Source: Pelosinus sp. UFO1 (lineage in GTDB: Bacteria > Bacillota > Negativicutes > DSM-13327). Taken from it: a stretch of 64,000 nt of DNA. The position numbers and the translations under genes are program-made. The stretch is taken from contig NZ_CP008852.1 in the NCBI RefSeq assembly GCF_000725345.1, positions 4,518,001-4,582,000 on the forward strand, written 5' to 3'. A model generated the notes under the pieces. That model did not search any database and was not told the origin of the DNA. It worked only from the letters and a program-made list of their open reading frames with translations. This document shows positions 25,963 through 34,896 of the stretch, in pieces (within the stretch, counting starts at the first letter, position 1; every line of letters starts with the position of its first letter).

Positions 25963-26850
25963 TTAAGTACCATAAGGTGTCTTGGGTAATCCTAATCTGA
26001 ATTTCCCTCTTGTTTCTACCCCACCTACTCCTTCAATACCTGTAACGGATGCTGTAATAGCATCACCTAAATCTACTGTACGATTGATCGGAGTAAAAGC
26101 CACTTTTTCTGCAATAAAAACAGGATCATAAGCATGAATGAAAATCCTTGTCGGTGCACTTGCAAAATTCGATCCTGCGGCCAGTATTGCTTCAAAGTAA
26201 GATTGGCAAGCACCAGCAAAAATGACCAAGTCATCCCTTGACGGTTCAAAGATTCTAGCCTTTTTTACTGACTCTATAAAATATTTAGAGTTACGGTAAT
26301 TATTAATATCCCGTAAATCCTTTTTTCCGCCGCCTATTAGGGCGTCGTGACCCGTTAGCACCAAAATATCGGGGCGGTATTGATCGACTAACTCAATCAC
26401 TTGTTCAGATTGTTTAGACTCCTCAATGCATCGGCCAACGGCTTGCATGTTCATTTGTCCATAGGTTTTCAAACACATGTTAAGATACTCTTCATCGCCA
26501 TCCAAATGCAAAACCCGACCAGGTAAATCAAAGTAATCATACTTCTTAGAACTCTCCGAACGGTTTAGATTGACTCTTTCTCGTTCTATACTACGCCGCA
26601 TCATAACCCTTTTTAATGTATCATTATGCACACTTTCCATATGCAAAATTTCATTACGCAAATGCTCTGCACCTACACGTTCCAAATCAACGATAGGCGC
26701 ATCTGCTACTAAGCGTAAATGCATCCCCTTTAAGACACAGTGCAACTGCCCTACAGTATCTTCGAATATGTCTGTTACTTTAAAGACAATATCACCGCCA
26801 TGGGATTTGCGGATTACCAAATCTCCTATTGCTACATTCGCCACCTTCAT
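25963..26850 (-). CDS. yabG: Sporulation-specific protease YabG
   Basis: 295-aa cysteine-type protease that trims coat proteins and, in clostridia, processes germination proteins. The family start is clear (VAIGDLVIRKSHGGDIVFKV), followed by HLDGDEEYLNMCLKTY and the peptidase part with VLTGHDALI, FAGACQSYFEAILAAGSNFASAP and IHAYDPVFIAEKVAFT. GAGGGAGGG precedes the ATG. It lies next to rsmA as in B. subtilis, but the veg and sspF genes usual on its other side are not found. Confidence 0.95.
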   Translation of the reverse strand: MKVANVAIGDLVIRKSHGGDIVFKVTDIFEDTVGQLHCVLKGMHLRLVADAPIVDLERVGAEHLRNEILHMESVHNDTLKRVMMRRSIERERVNLNRSESSKKYDYFDLPGRVLHLDGDEEYLNMCLKTYGQMNMQAVGRCIEESKQSEQVIELVDQYRPDILVLTGHDALIGGGKKDLRDINNYRNSKYFIESVKKARIFEPSRDDLVIFAGACQSYFEAILAAGSNFASAPTRIFIHAYDPVFIAEKVAFTPINRTVDLGDAITASVTGIEGVGGVETRGKFRLGLPKTPYGT

Positions 26851-27088
26851 CCCTCCCTCGCTTATTACATACTATGTAGCATAAAGCAAAATGCCACCAA
26901 TGGGAGAAGGGAAGAAAAAATGTTGATGCTTTTGTTTTGATCTAAACTTTGATCTCAGTTTTATTCAAACGTATATTTATCTTTTTCAAATCGGTGTCAA
27001 AATACACCTCTATTCAATATACTGTATTACACCTGTGGCCTTTTTAAGGTCACATGCACCGCACTCAAAATCATCGAGGTGATGGCGC

Positions 27089-27892
27089 ATGATTACTGTG
27101 GTTGTCCCAGCAAAGAATGAAGCTGGACGTATTGTAACAGTCCTACAAAACTTAAGCACATTACAAATTGATCAAATTATTTTAGTAGCAAACGGCTCCG
27201 TTGATTCTACGTTGCATGAAGTCTTACAAATTGGTATTCCAAAGTTACAAATTCTTTATTTTCACGAACGTCTCGGTATTGACATCCCCCGAGCAATTGG
27301 CGCAAAGGTAGCTTTAGCAATGGGCAGCGATGTAGTGGCTTTTGTGGACGGTGATATGGTAGGAACTTTTGCTGAAAGTTTAACAGAACTTATTGATGGA
27401 GTATTAATTAAGCACTTGGATATGGCTTTAACCAACTGTTATCCCTCCCCGCCCCGCCACATAGAACGCTATAACCCTACCTTCCAATGGAGATTAAACC
27501 TTAATAAAGAACTAGGTTTAGACAAAAAAATAAACTTAGCAACTCCCTCCCATGGTCCCCATGCCGTTTCACGGCGTTTTTTAACCACTATACCCCTTCG
27601 CGAATTAGCAATCCCCCCCGTAACTATGGCATTGTCAAGAATTAACAAACTTAAGATTGACGTAGCCACTACAATTCCCCATTATCAATTAGGCTCATCT
27701 CTTAAAACCAATGTTCACGGTGCTAAAATTATTGAAACCATTGTAGGTGATTGCCTAGAGGCAATTAGTGTTTTTCAAAATACTCCCCGTACACGCCAAT
27801 GGCAAAACAAAACCTATACAGGTTATCATAGCGAACGACGCTTTGATGTATTAGACCATTTTCTCACAGGGAATCCATTATGTTTGAAATAA
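27089..27892 (+). CDS. Family 2-like glycosyltransferase
   Basis: 267 aa of GT-A fold: VVVPAKNEAGRIVTVLQNL at the N-terminus, VANGSVDSTLHEV, and the metal-binding FVDGDM (DxD). No membrane anchor is visible, so it is soluble or peripheral. The acceptor is unknown. GAGGTG stands before the ATG. It is divergent from yabG, with about 240 bases between; a shared sporulation role is possible but unproven. Confidence 0.82.
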   Translation: MITVVVPAKNEAGRIVTVLQNLSTLQIDQIILVANGSVDSTLHEVLQIGIPKLQILYFHERLGIDIPRAIGAKVALAMGSDVVAFVDGDMVGTFAESLTELIDGVLIKHLDMALTNCYPSPPRHIERYNPTFQWRLNLNKELGLDKKINLATPSHGPHAVSRRFLTTIPLRELAIPPVTMALSRINKLKIDVATTIPHYQLGSSLKTNVHGAKIIETIVGDCLEAISVFQNTPRTRQWQNKTYTGYHSERRFDVLDHFLTGNPLCLK

Positions 27893-27960
27893 CTCCTTAG
27901 CAAAGCGTTTTTTTGTTATGACAACGGGACTTTTTGGGGCACCACTAACTCATTAAGCAG

Positions 27961-28000
27961 ATAAAGAAGGCCTACTTTTAAAAAAGTAGGCCTTCTTTAT
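27961..28000. terminator. Perfect bidirectional hairpin
   Basis: ATAAAGAAGGCCTACTTTT and AAAAGTAGGCCTTCTTTAT are perfectly complementary 19-base arms with only two bases between. It lies behind the glycosyltransferase gene and directly in front of a family A repeat; both ends are AT-rich. Confidence 0.85.
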
Positions 28001-28008
28001 ATACTTTT

Positions 28009-28240
28009 TTATCCGATGACTAAACCGCTCTAAGACTCCCATCTTCATCTCGTTAACTGCCTGTAAATCCTGCCCTCTGGTTAGGATAACAGTCTGTAAA
28101 ACTCGAAGTAAGTTCGCTCTAAGGATTTTCGAATCCAAGGCTCACTTATATAAGTGGGAGTTAAGACCAGCTAAGTCCCTGGATAAGTGCGACTAAGATT
28201 CAGATGGAGTTAAAACTCCATCTGAATCAAGTCTTCTTTA
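28009..28240 (+). repeat. Family A repeat, long form
   Basis: 232 nt. Between GACTCCCATCTTC and TATAAGTGGGAGTT it carries an extra module of about 105 nt with its own hairpins: CTGT..ATCCT / AGGAT..ACAG, CGAA-GTAAG-TTCG, and GGATT-TTCG-AATCC. In this copy the arm normally reading GAGCGG is GACCAG, so the inner stem is partly broken. It ends at the rsmA stop, antisense to rsmA. Confidence 0.9.
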
Positions 28241-29083
28241 TTACTGAATCCAAACGTTCTCAATGGCAGCAAATTCTTCAATTGATAAGGTCTCACCACG
28301 GCGAGTACCATCTATGCCTGCTTTTTCTAAGATAATCTTCAGTGTTTCTGCAGGTACACCTGTTGTTTTCAGCGTGTTGGACAGGGTTTTACGGCGCTGA
28401 GCAAAAGCAGCCTTGACAATTCTAAAAAAGACTCTTTCATTTACTTCGACCGGGGGTTTTTCTCTTACCGTACAGCGAATCACAGCCGAATCTACAGCTG
28501 GCGGCGGAACAAAGGATGCAGGTGGTACTTTGAACATAATTTCTGGTTTCGTATAATACTGGACGGCTACAGATAATGAACCATAGTCTTTCGTACCAGG
28601 TACAGCCACCATTCGTAGAGCAACTTCTTTTTGCACCATAGTTACCAATACATCAATTGGCATCCGCGCCTCTAATAGACCCATAATAATAGGTGTAGTA
28701 ATATAGTAAGGTAAATTAGCGACCACTTTATAACGAGGTGCCATTACTTCCTTGGCGATATTAATCTTTAAAATATCTCCATGGACTACGCGAATATTAT
28801 CATAGCCTTCTAGAGTTTTTGCCAATACTTCAATGAGTCGCCGATCAATTTCCACAGCCGTAACATTGGCTCCCGCTTCTGCAAGACCTTGCGTTAAAGT
28901 ACCAATGCCAGGACCAATCTCTAGCACCGCATCTCCATCTGTAATATTGGCAGCCTCGACAATACTGCGCACCACATGTTCATCAATTAAAAAATTCTGC
29001 CCCAATTTTTTGCTCATACGAATACCAAATCGTTTTAGGATGTGGTACGTAACTTCTTTATTTGCTATAGTCGGCTGTTTCAT
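28241..29083 (-). CDS. rsmA: 16S rRNA dimethyladenosine transferase (RsmA/KsgA)
   Basis: Dimethylates A1518 and A1519 of 16S rRNA in late 30S assembly. It is 280 aa with the hallmark QNFLIDEHVV, the SAM motif LEIGPGIGTLTQGLAE, VEIDRRL and the catalytic NLPYYITTPI. GGAGG lies before the ATG. The start overlaps the end of rnmV by 26 bases, so the pair is translationally coupled as in many Firmicutes. Confidence 0.97.
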   Translation of the reverse strand: MKQPTIANKEVTYHILKRFGIRMSKKLGQNFLIDEHVVRSIVEAANITDGDAVLEIGPGIGTLTQGLAEAGANVTAVEIDRRLIEVLAKTLEGYDNIRVVHGDILKINIAKEVMAPRYKVVANLPYYITTPIIMGLLEARMPIDVLVTMVQKEVALRMVAVPGTKDYGSLSVAVQYYTKPEIMFKVPPASFVPPPAVDSAVIRCTVREKPPVEVNERVFFRIVKAAFAQRRKTLSNTLKTTGVPAETLKIILEKAGIDGTRRGETLSIEEFAAIENVWIQ

Positions 29084-29624
29084 CGTATGCCTCCAAATTT
29101 AATTCTACGGCCTGTTCAAACTCATTACGGGTTACGCCGTAATGATTCAGTCGCTGCAAAAAGGTTTTCGCATTGGCATAACCAATACCAAGTTTGGCTC
29201 CTAAGATTGCTCGCCTAGCTGAAGCATCCTTCGCGCCACTTAAACCCCAGTTCATAATGTCTGCCCAAACAAACTCTTCACTTGGCTGCCACTCTAAATA
29301 GCGCACCTTCGAAAGTGCTGCACGGATGGCTTCACCAGATGCTTGTTCAATACCAATATCATTTTTTGCCATTGCATCCTCTTTAGGAACAAAAGCATGT
29401 TTCGCCTCGGGAAAACGTTGGCTCAAAAATTTGCGGATTCGCTCACCAGCACTATCTGGATCCGTCAAAATAATTATGCCCCGTTTTTTATAAGCATGTT
29501 CAATTTTTTCTAAACTATGAGCTGATAACCCAAAGCCACCTGTCGAAATGCAATCAGCATCCACAGCCCGCTTTACCGCGTGTATATCATTTTTGCCTTC
29601 CACAACAATAACTTCTTTAATCAA
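29058..29624 (-). CDS. rnmV: Ribonuclease M5
   Basis: TOPRIM nuclease that matures 5S rRNA. It is 188 aa, starting VIVVEGKNDIHAVKRAVDAD with the catalytic Glu, then ILTDPDSAGERIRKFL (DxD), and a C-terminal part binding 5S rRNA with L18. The start is TTG at 29624, with AGAGGTAG about nine bases upstream. Between this gene and yabE lies a nested pair of repeats (29706-29882). Confidence 0.94.
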   Translation of the reverse strand: MIKEVIVVEGKNDIHAVKRAVDADCISTGGFGLSAHSLEKIEHAYKKRGIIILTDPDSAGERIRKFLSQRFPEAKHAFVPKEDAMAKNDIGIEQASGEAIRAALSKVRYLEWQPSEEFVWADIMNWGLSGAKDASARRAILGAKLGIGYANAKTFLQRLNHYGVTRNEFEQAVELNLEAYDETADYSK

Positions 29625-29705
29625 TTCATTCTACCTCTTCCAGATACGTTCTCACTACAAAAAAACCGCTAGTGGTATTTCAAATATAGAGAATGTAGAA
29701 ACTAT

Positions 29706-29882
29706 TTGAACCACAAAGACACAAAGAGCACTAAGAAGTTTTTCTTTGCGGAATCAGAAAGTATAACACTTCCTTGATTCCAAGTAAGAACGACTAAGGC
29801 TTCTGCCTGCGTCTGAGGACTTGGCCTAAGCCAAGTCTTTTCTTATGTGCCTAAGCAGCGACATTGTGTCTTTGTGGTTAAT
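29706..29882. repeat. Family C inverted repeat, interrupted by a family B copy
   Basis: The left arm TTTGAACCACAAAGACACAA and the right arm ACATTGTGTCTTTGTGGTTA frame about 135 bases. The right half (TGTGCC...GCGACATTGTG) matches the copy at 60003, but here a family B element stands between CTTTG and TGTGCC, where the other copy is continuous. Confidence 0.85.
29749..29845 (-). repeat. Family B repeat, minus orientation, nested in a family C repeat
   Basis: Reverse copy starting GCGGAATCAGAAAGT and ending AAGTCTTTTCTTA. Both hairpins are intact (first hairpin loop TTAG when read on the minus strand). Its ends coincide with the point where the host C repeat is continuous elsewhere. Confidence 0.9.
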
Positions 29883-29942
29883 AACTACTATTTTAATATC
29901 CTTATTATAGTATCAAAAAAAGAACAGGGAGTATACCCCCTG

Positions 29943-30929
29943 TTAGTCAAGAACATAAACTTTTACTACGCGTCTACCAAATCTCCAGGCCTCACTGTCA
30001 TCTTCCATACATAAATCAATACGATTACCAACAATAGCACCACCAACGTCAGCAGCCGTAGCTAAACCATACCCTTGTACATACACCTTGGTTCCAAGAG
30101 GTATGACATCAGGATCCACGGCCACAATACCACGGCGAGCTTGTACGCCGGTTGCCGTTATACCAGCCGATGATCCATCCGTTGGCAGGTAAGCACTGGC
30201 CTCCATTGCTTCTACTCGACTAAATCTCATGGATCCCCTGGATGTTTCAATCATATCTCGAGTACCCACATGAATGACCTGAGGCTTTGGCGCCTCTTTA
30301 ATCTTCTCACTAACTTGTTCAGCACTTACCTCTACACCATCAGCAAAATGAATACGAACAGTAACGGTTTTAATACCATCCTGTCCGTCTTCTACAACTC
30401 TCTCTACACCTTTCTCCATTGTGGAATCAGGCTGACGAACTACTGTAAATCGTTCGGGAACATCGCGTTCAACAACTTTTTCCGTTAACGATACAGCCTG
30501 AATCACCATATTTGCTTCTAACTTGGTCTGTCCATCCGGAATAAGCTTGGTATTTTCTTTTTCTAATCCCAAGCTTTCAGCCAATTCTCCTATCGTAGGT
30601 TTAGCGGTTACCAAAACCTCTGTTTTTCCCCGATAGGTCATTGTAACAGGCACAGCACGATATACAGAAATCACACTGCCATCAGCCAGTTTTGCTGTTG
30701 ACAGACGATATTCGTCTTTGGATCCTAAATTTATTCCGGCTTGAGCTAAAACCTCTTCCGGTTTACTATGTAATGTGCTAATCATCATGGTGCTGCCATC
30801 CACGGCAATTTGAACCTTCTTGTTGGCAAACATGAACCCTGTCGCCACCAATAAAACAGTGAACAGTGAGAGAAGTAGGGGTAGCATCTTTTGTCGAAAA
30901 ATAAACTTTTTCAATTCGATTTGACGCAT
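29943..30929 (-). CDS. yabE: YabE-like protein: DUF348, G5 and 3D domains
   Basis: 328-aa cell-wall protein. An N-terminal membrane anchor/signal (LPLLLSLFTVLLVATGFMFA) is followed by two ubiquitin-like DUF348 repeats (about 35-140), a G5 domain (about 150-220) and a C-terminal 3D domain (about 235-328). The 3D domain has the aspartates of VAVDPDVIPLGTKVYV, ATAADVGGAIVGNRIDLCM, related to lytic transglycosylase MltA and resuscitation factors. It likely cleaves or remodels peptidoglycan during germination or outgrowth. AAAGGAGG precedes the ATG at 30929. In B. subtilis yabE is followed by rnmV and ksgA exactly as here. Confidence 0.93.
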   Translation of the reverse strand: MRQIELKKFIFRQKMLPLLLSLFTVLLVATGFMFANKKVQIAVDGSTMMISTLHSKPEEVLAQAGINLGSKDEYRLSTAKLADGSVISVYRAVPVTMTYRGKTEVLVTAKPTIGELAESLGLEKENTKLIPDGQTKLEANMVIQAVSLTEKVVERDVPERFTVVRQPDSTMEKGVERVVEDGQDGIKTVTVRIHFADGVEVSAEQVSEKIKEAPKPQVIHVGTRDMIETSRGSMRFSRVEAMEASAYLPTDGSSAGITATGVQARRGIVAVDPDVIPLGTKVYVQGYGLATAADVGGAIVGNRIDLCMEDDSEAWRFGRRVVKVYVLD

Positions 30930-31130
30930 AAAATACCTCCTTTTCAAACGTTTGAGTATTATACCACGAGTTTCGTTTATTGTCCAATATTATTTTAAAT
31001 TTTGTTAATTATTTTGCTAAATTATATAGATTATTTGCCAAAATGTCCTTATTTATGCATGAATTAGAAAATAGTCATCTTAATCCTTAAAATTAAGAAA
31101 TCGATTAAAGCTAACCTCCTTTTCTAAAAT

Positions 31131-31166
31131 AAAAAGTGGGAATACTCTTTATCAAGATATTCCCAC
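31131..31166 (-). terminator. Terminator behind tatD
   Basis: GTGGGAATA pairs with TATTCCCAC; on the minus strand the stem is followed by TTTTTATTTTAG. It lies 26 bases after the tatD stop. Confidence 0.85.
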
Positions 31167-31191
31167 ACAAGGTAATTTATTCTGTTAATTT

Positions 31192-31953
31192 CTATATTTT
31201 AAATAAACTTCTTATGTTCTCTCTGGTTGCCTTAGCTAATGCAGACAATTCTATACCACGCAAATCGGCAACCTGTTGGGCAACCAACTTTACATAAGCA
31301 GGCTCGTTCCTCTTTCCCCTATGAGGATGTGGTGTTAAATAAGGAGAGTCTGTCTCCACTAACAACCTCTCCAGAGGAACCGTTGCCGCAATTTCTGGAA
31401 GCTTTGCAGCATTTTTAAAGGTAATGGGACCTGCTATAGAAATATAAAGCCCCATCTTAAGTACTTCACGGGCCATTTCTAAGCTACCGGAAAAACAATG
31501 CAATACACCTGGCACTCCTTTGGCTTCCTTTCTCAAAATATCTAAAATCTCTCCATGGGCATCACGGTCATGAATAATAAAAGGTACGCCCGTTTGCCGC
31601 GCAATATCAAGTTGGCGAATGAAAACAGCCCGTTGCACTTCCCGAGGTGATAAATCATAATAATAGTCTAAACCAATTTCACCAATCGCTACAACCTTAT
31701 GTAACTTTGTCCACTGAGCGAGTTGTTCGTAATCATCTTCCAAAGCGTCTTTTGCGTCATGAGGATGGATGCCTACAGCTGCATAGATATTTTCATACTT
31801 TTGTGTTAAGGCTATAGAACGAGCCGAGGAAGCCATACAAGCACCTACATTAATGATTCCTGTTATACCATTTTCCAAGGCTCTAGCCACTACTTGATCA
31901 CGATCATTATCAAACTTTTCATCATCGATATGAGCATGAGAGTCAAATAACAT
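31192..31953 (-). CDS. tatD: TatD-family metal-dependent DNase/hydrolase
   Basis: 253-aa TIM-barrel metallohydrolase (YabD). Metal ligands are visible: FDSHAHID (HxH), GEIGLDYYY (Glu), IHDRDAH and LHCFSG (His), and ETDSPYL (Asp). Relatives are 3'-5' exonucleases or D-aminoacyl-tRNA deacylases. It lies between metG and yabE as in B. subtilis (metS-yabD-yabE). Confidence 0.93.
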   Translation of the reverse strand: MLFDSHAHIDDEKFDNDRDQVVARALENGITGIINVGACMASSARSIALTQKYENIYAAVGIHPHDAKDALEDDYEQLAQWTKLHKVVAIGEIGLDYYYDLSPREVQRAVFIRQLDIARQTGVPFIIHDRDAHGEILDILRKEAKGVPGVLHCFSGSLEMAREVLKMGLYISIAGPITFKNAAKLPEIAATVPLERLLVETDSPYLTPHPHRGKRNEPAYVKLVAQQVADLRGIELSALAKATRENIRSLFKI

Positions 31954-31981
31954 AGAAAAACAACTCCTTTATTCTAGTTGA

Positions 31982-32005
31982 CAAAAGCGCCTATTGCAGG
32001 CGCTT
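31982..32005 (+). terminator. Hairpin with plus-strand T run upstream of tatD
   Basis: CAAAAGCGCC and GGCGCTTTTG are perfectly paired; on the plus strand GCTTTTTTATG follows. In the gene direction (minus) no T run follows, so it looks like a stop for antisense transcription or a stabilising leader of tatD. Confidence 0.55.
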
Positions 32006-32023
32006 TTGCTTTTTTATGTAAAT

Positions 32024-32257
32024 TTATCCGATGACTAAATCGATCTAAGACTCCCATCTTCATCTCGTTAACAGCCTGTAATATCCTGCCCTCTGGTTAG
32101 GATAACAGTCTTTAAAACTCGAAGTAAGTTCGCTCTAAGGATTTTCGAATCCAAGGCTCACTTATATAAATGGGAGTTAAGAGCGGCTAAGTCCCTGGAT
32201 AAGAAGGGCTAAGATTCAGATGGAGTTAAAACTCCATCTGAATCAAGTCTTCTTTAT
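32024..32257 (+). repeat. Family A repeat, long form, overlapping the metG stop
   Basis: 234 nt with the same extra module as at 28009 (GGATT-TTCG-AATCC and the ATATCCT/AGGAT stem). Its last bases (TCTTTAT) contain the metG stop codon on the other strand, so the element abuts the gene end exactly. It is antisense to metG and tatD. Confidence 0.9.
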
Positions 32258-34188
32258 TTTACTTTACTACCAGCTGGCATTTCGGGAGCGGTGACGACGA
32301 TTAGTTTTTCATCACAAGAAGCAGCAAGTACCATACCGCGGGATTCAATGCCTCTAATCTTCGCTGGTTTTAAATTGATTATCATCACTACACTTTTTCC
32401 TACCAAATCTTCTGGTGCATAGTGTTTAGCAATTCCTGATACAATGGTGCGTTGTTCTGTACCTAAATCTACTGTAAGTTTTAAAAGTTTATCAGCCTTT
32501 TCCACCTTTTCAGCTGCTAGTACAGTAACAACTCTAAGATCCATTTTGGCAAACTCTTCAATTGTTACTTCAGGTAAACTATTTGTAGACTCTGCCACCA
32601 CATTTGTTTTTGGTTTCTCTTCTGTCTTTTCCTCAACTGGAACTTCAACTACTTTATCCTCAATCCGTGGAAAAATTGGTTCTGGTTTTGCTACCAAGCC
32701 ATTGACTGGAAGTTTCCCCCAACCTTTGACATCCTCTAAGGATACGGTTTTAAAGTCAGCAGGAATGCCTAGCTGAGCCCAAATTTTAGGTCCTGTAATC
32801 GGCATAAAAGGATAAATAAGAACCCCCACAACTCTAAGGGTTTCAGCCAAATTGTACAATACTGTGTTGAGACGTGCCCTCTTAGACTCATCCTTTGCCA
32901 ATGCCCATGGTGCAGTTTCATCAATATATTTATTGGTACGGCTGATCAATGTCCACACTATTTTTATGGCAGCATTAATATCCATGCTATCCATTAACTT
33001 TTCATACTGATTTACAGTACTTTGTACTAACTCTGTCAGGGCTCTGTCAACTTCTTCTACATCACCAGACGGCTTAATAACCCCTTCATTAAAGCGGCCA
33101 ATCATATTTAAAGTCCGATGTAATAAATTGCCTAAGTCATTGGCCAAATCTGCGTTTATGCGGTTAATTAATGCTTCCCGCGAAAAATTTCCATCCAACC
33201 CTAATGTAATTTCTCTAAGCAGAAAATAACGGATGGCATCTGGACCAAATTCTTCAATTAAAGCCACTGGATCAATTACATTACCTTTGGATTTGGACAT
33301 CTTATCCCCTTCCATGATTAACCACCCATGGCCATATACCTGGGAAGGTAGTTCAAGATCCAAAGCCATTAAAATAATTGGCCAAATAATACTATGAAAC
33401 CGCACAATTTCCTTGCCTACTAAATGTATATCTGCTGGCCAGAATTTTGCAAATTTCTCTCGGTCATCAAGATATCCAGCAGCGGTAATATAATTGGTTA
33501 AGGCATCAAACCATACATAAACTACATGTTTGGTATCAAATGGCACGGGAATGCCCCAATCAAAGGTAGTACGAGAAACACATAAATCTTCTAGACCACC
33601 CTTAATAAAATTGAGCATTTCATTTCGTCTAGTGATTGGCTGAATAAAGTCAGGATTACTTTCAATATAAGCAAGCAATCGATCTTGGTATTTAGACATA
33701 CGGAAAAAATAGCTTTCTTCTTGTACCATTTCTACAGGACGACCACAATCAGGACATTTTCCATCTACAACCTGACGTTCAATCCAAAATGTCTCGCAAG
33801 GTGTACAATACCAGCCTTCATAAGCAGCTTTATAAATGTCACCCTTATCATAAATCTTTTGGAAAATAGCTTGTACTACCTCATGATGGCGTTGTTCTGT
33901 TGTACGGATAAAATCATCATTAGAAATATTAAGTTTTTCCCATAATTGTTTAAAGGAATCTACAATTTTATCAACATAAGCAATCGGAGTAACATTTTGT
34001 TCCGCAGCCTTTCGCTGAATTTTTTGGCCGTGTTCATCAGAACCTGTAAGAAAAAGAACCTCGCAACCATTCAAACGTTTGTACCTAGCCGCTGCATCTG
34101 CAATTGTTGTCGTATAAGCATGACCGATATGTAAACGATCACTCGGGTAGTAAATTGGTGTTGAAATATAAAATGGTTTTTTTTCCAT
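32254..34188 (-). CDS. metG: Methionyl-tRNA synthetase
   Basis: Class I synthetase of about 644 aa. HIGH-type motif YYPSDRLHIGHAYTT, zinc knuckle CTPCETFW...CPDCGRP, KMSKS loop (GDKMSKSKGNVIDP), anticodon-binding helices, an acidic linker (about 500-540), and a C-terminal EMAP-like tRNA-binding domain. I start at ATG 34188 (MEKKPFYISTP); the frame continues 11 codons upstream past GGAGG, so the start is not certain. No T-box leader was found upstream. Confidence 0.97.
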   Translation of the reverse strand: MEKKPFYISTPIYYPSDRLHIGHAYTTTIADAAARYKRLNGCEVLFLTGSDEHGQKIQRKAAEQNVTPIAYVDKIVDSFKQLWEKLNISNDDFIRTTEQRHHEVVQAIFQKIYDKGDIYKAAYEGWYCTPCETFWIERQVVDGKCPDCGRPVEMVQEESYFFRMSKYQDRLLAYIESNPDFIQPITRRNEMLNFIKGGLEDLCVSRTTFDWGIPVPFDTKHVVYVWFDALTNYITAAGYLDDREKFAKFWPADIHLVGKEIVRFHSIIWPIILMALDLELPSQVYGHGWLIMEGDKMSKSKGNVIDPVALIEEFGPDAIRYFLLREITLGLDGNFSREALINRINADLANDLGNLLHRTLNMIGRFNEGVIKPSGDVEEVDRALTELVQSTVNQYEKLMDSMDINAAIKIVWTLISRTNKYIDETAPWALAKDESKRARLNTVLYNLAETLRVVGVLIYPFMPITGPKIWAQLGIPADFKTVSLEDVKGWGKLPVNGLVAKPEPIFPRIEDKVVEVPVEEKTEEKPKTNVVAESTNSLPEVTIEEFAKMDLRVVTVLAAEKVEKADKLLKLTVDLGTEQRTIVSGIAKHYAPEDLVGKSVVMIINLKPAKIRGIESRGMVLAASCDEKLIVVTAPEMPAGSKVK

Positions 34189-34340
34189 AGCTTTTAATAG
34201 CCTCCTTATATTGTGTAACATAAAATAATTATAGTAGTAAACTTTAACATTTTCCAGATTTAAAAGACCAATTTTCCTTTACTTATGTAAACCTATAGGT
34301 ATTGCACTTAAAATTCTTTACAATAATCATTCACGCCATA

Positions 34341-34556
34341 ATTCGACATTTAAATTATTTTTTTATATCTTTTTAAGATGATCCTATTTTACCAAAAATA
34401 TACACTAATGTCGAATGATTCTAGCCTCTTTCCACCATTCCCCTCATTATGACAAAATTCTCCGGAGTATTGTACAACATATTTACTGTTATGGTAAAAA
34501 TAGGTTGACAGCTTGTATAATTTTTGGTAGTATTTAGTTAGACATAAATTGTCGAA
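34341..34556 (+). promoter_or_regulatory. Three Spo0A-type boxes between metG and abrB
   Basis: TTCGACA at 34342-34348 and TGTCGAA at 34409-34415 and 34550-34556 match the 0A box TGTCGAA. The last one lies just after the abrB promoter (17 bases past the -10 box), which is where Spo0A~P represses abrB in B. subtilis. Three perfect 7-mers in about 215 bases is far above chance. Confidence 0.7.
34505..34533 (+). promoter_or_regulatory. Promoter of abrB
   Basis: TTGACA (34505-34510), 17 bases, TAGTAT (34528-34533): a near-perfect sigma-A promoter 55 bases upstream of the abrB ATG. Confidence 0.8.
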
Positions 34557-34588
34557 TGTTGTTGTAAAGAGAGGAGAAATCAATTACT

Positions 34589-34846
34589 ATGAAATCAACT
34601 GGTATTGTAAGAAAAGTGGACGAGCTAGGCAGGGTCGTTATTCCAATTGAATTACGCCGTACACTCTCCATTGAAGAAAAAGATGCCCTAGAAATTTATG
34701 TAGATAGCGATCGTATCATTTTGCGCAAATATGAACCAGCTTGTTCTTGTGTGTTCTGTGGTAACGCTGATGAAGTAACGGTCTTTAAAAATAAAAACAT
34801 CTGTAAAGAATGTTTAGACGCCATGGCAGTAACAAAAGCTGTTTAA
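34589..34846 (+). CDS. abrB: AbrB-family transition-state regulator
   Basis: 85-aa DNA-binding protein. The N-terminal swapped-hairpin barrel (MKSTGIVRKVDELGRVVIPI, ELRRTLSIEEKDALEIYVD) is typical of AbrB/SpoVT. The C-terminal half differs from a plain AbrB in holding two CxxC pairs (CSCVFCG and CKEC), possibly a small zinc site. AGAGGAG precedes the ATG. Strong promoter and 0A boxes suggest repression at the onset of sporulation. It is transcribed against the surrounding minus-strand block, between metG and rsmI as in B. subtilis. Confidence 0.93.
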   Translation: MKSTGIVRKVDELGRVVIPIELRRTLSIEEKDALEIYVDSDRIILRKYEPACSCVFCGNADEVTVFKNKNICKECLDAMAVTKAV

Positions 34847-34851
34847 GATTT

Positions 34852-34882
34852 ATAAGAGGTTCTATAACCTCTTATTTTTTTT
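34852..34882 (+). terminator. Terminator behind abrB
   Basis: ATAAGAGGTT-CTAT-AACCTCTTAT followed by a run of T; a textbook intrinsic terminator six bases after the abrB stop. Confidence 0.93.
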
Positions 34883-34896
34883 GCCCAAAATTAAAA

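Noticed and set aside
28121..28140. GGATTTTCGAATCC resembling a tRNA T-arm (GGTTCGAATCC)
   Set aside because: No acceptor or anticodon arms surround it, and in the copy at 58908 the stem and loop change to GGGTC-TCCG-GACCC, which keeps a simple hairpin and not a T-loop.
29749..29845. Insertion sequence at the B repeat
   Set aside because: The element is about 97 bases long without coding capacity; no transposase gene is seen anywhere in the window.
34189..34588. T-box leader for metG
   Set aside because: No T-box core (TGGNACCGCG) or specifier stem is visible on the minus strand.
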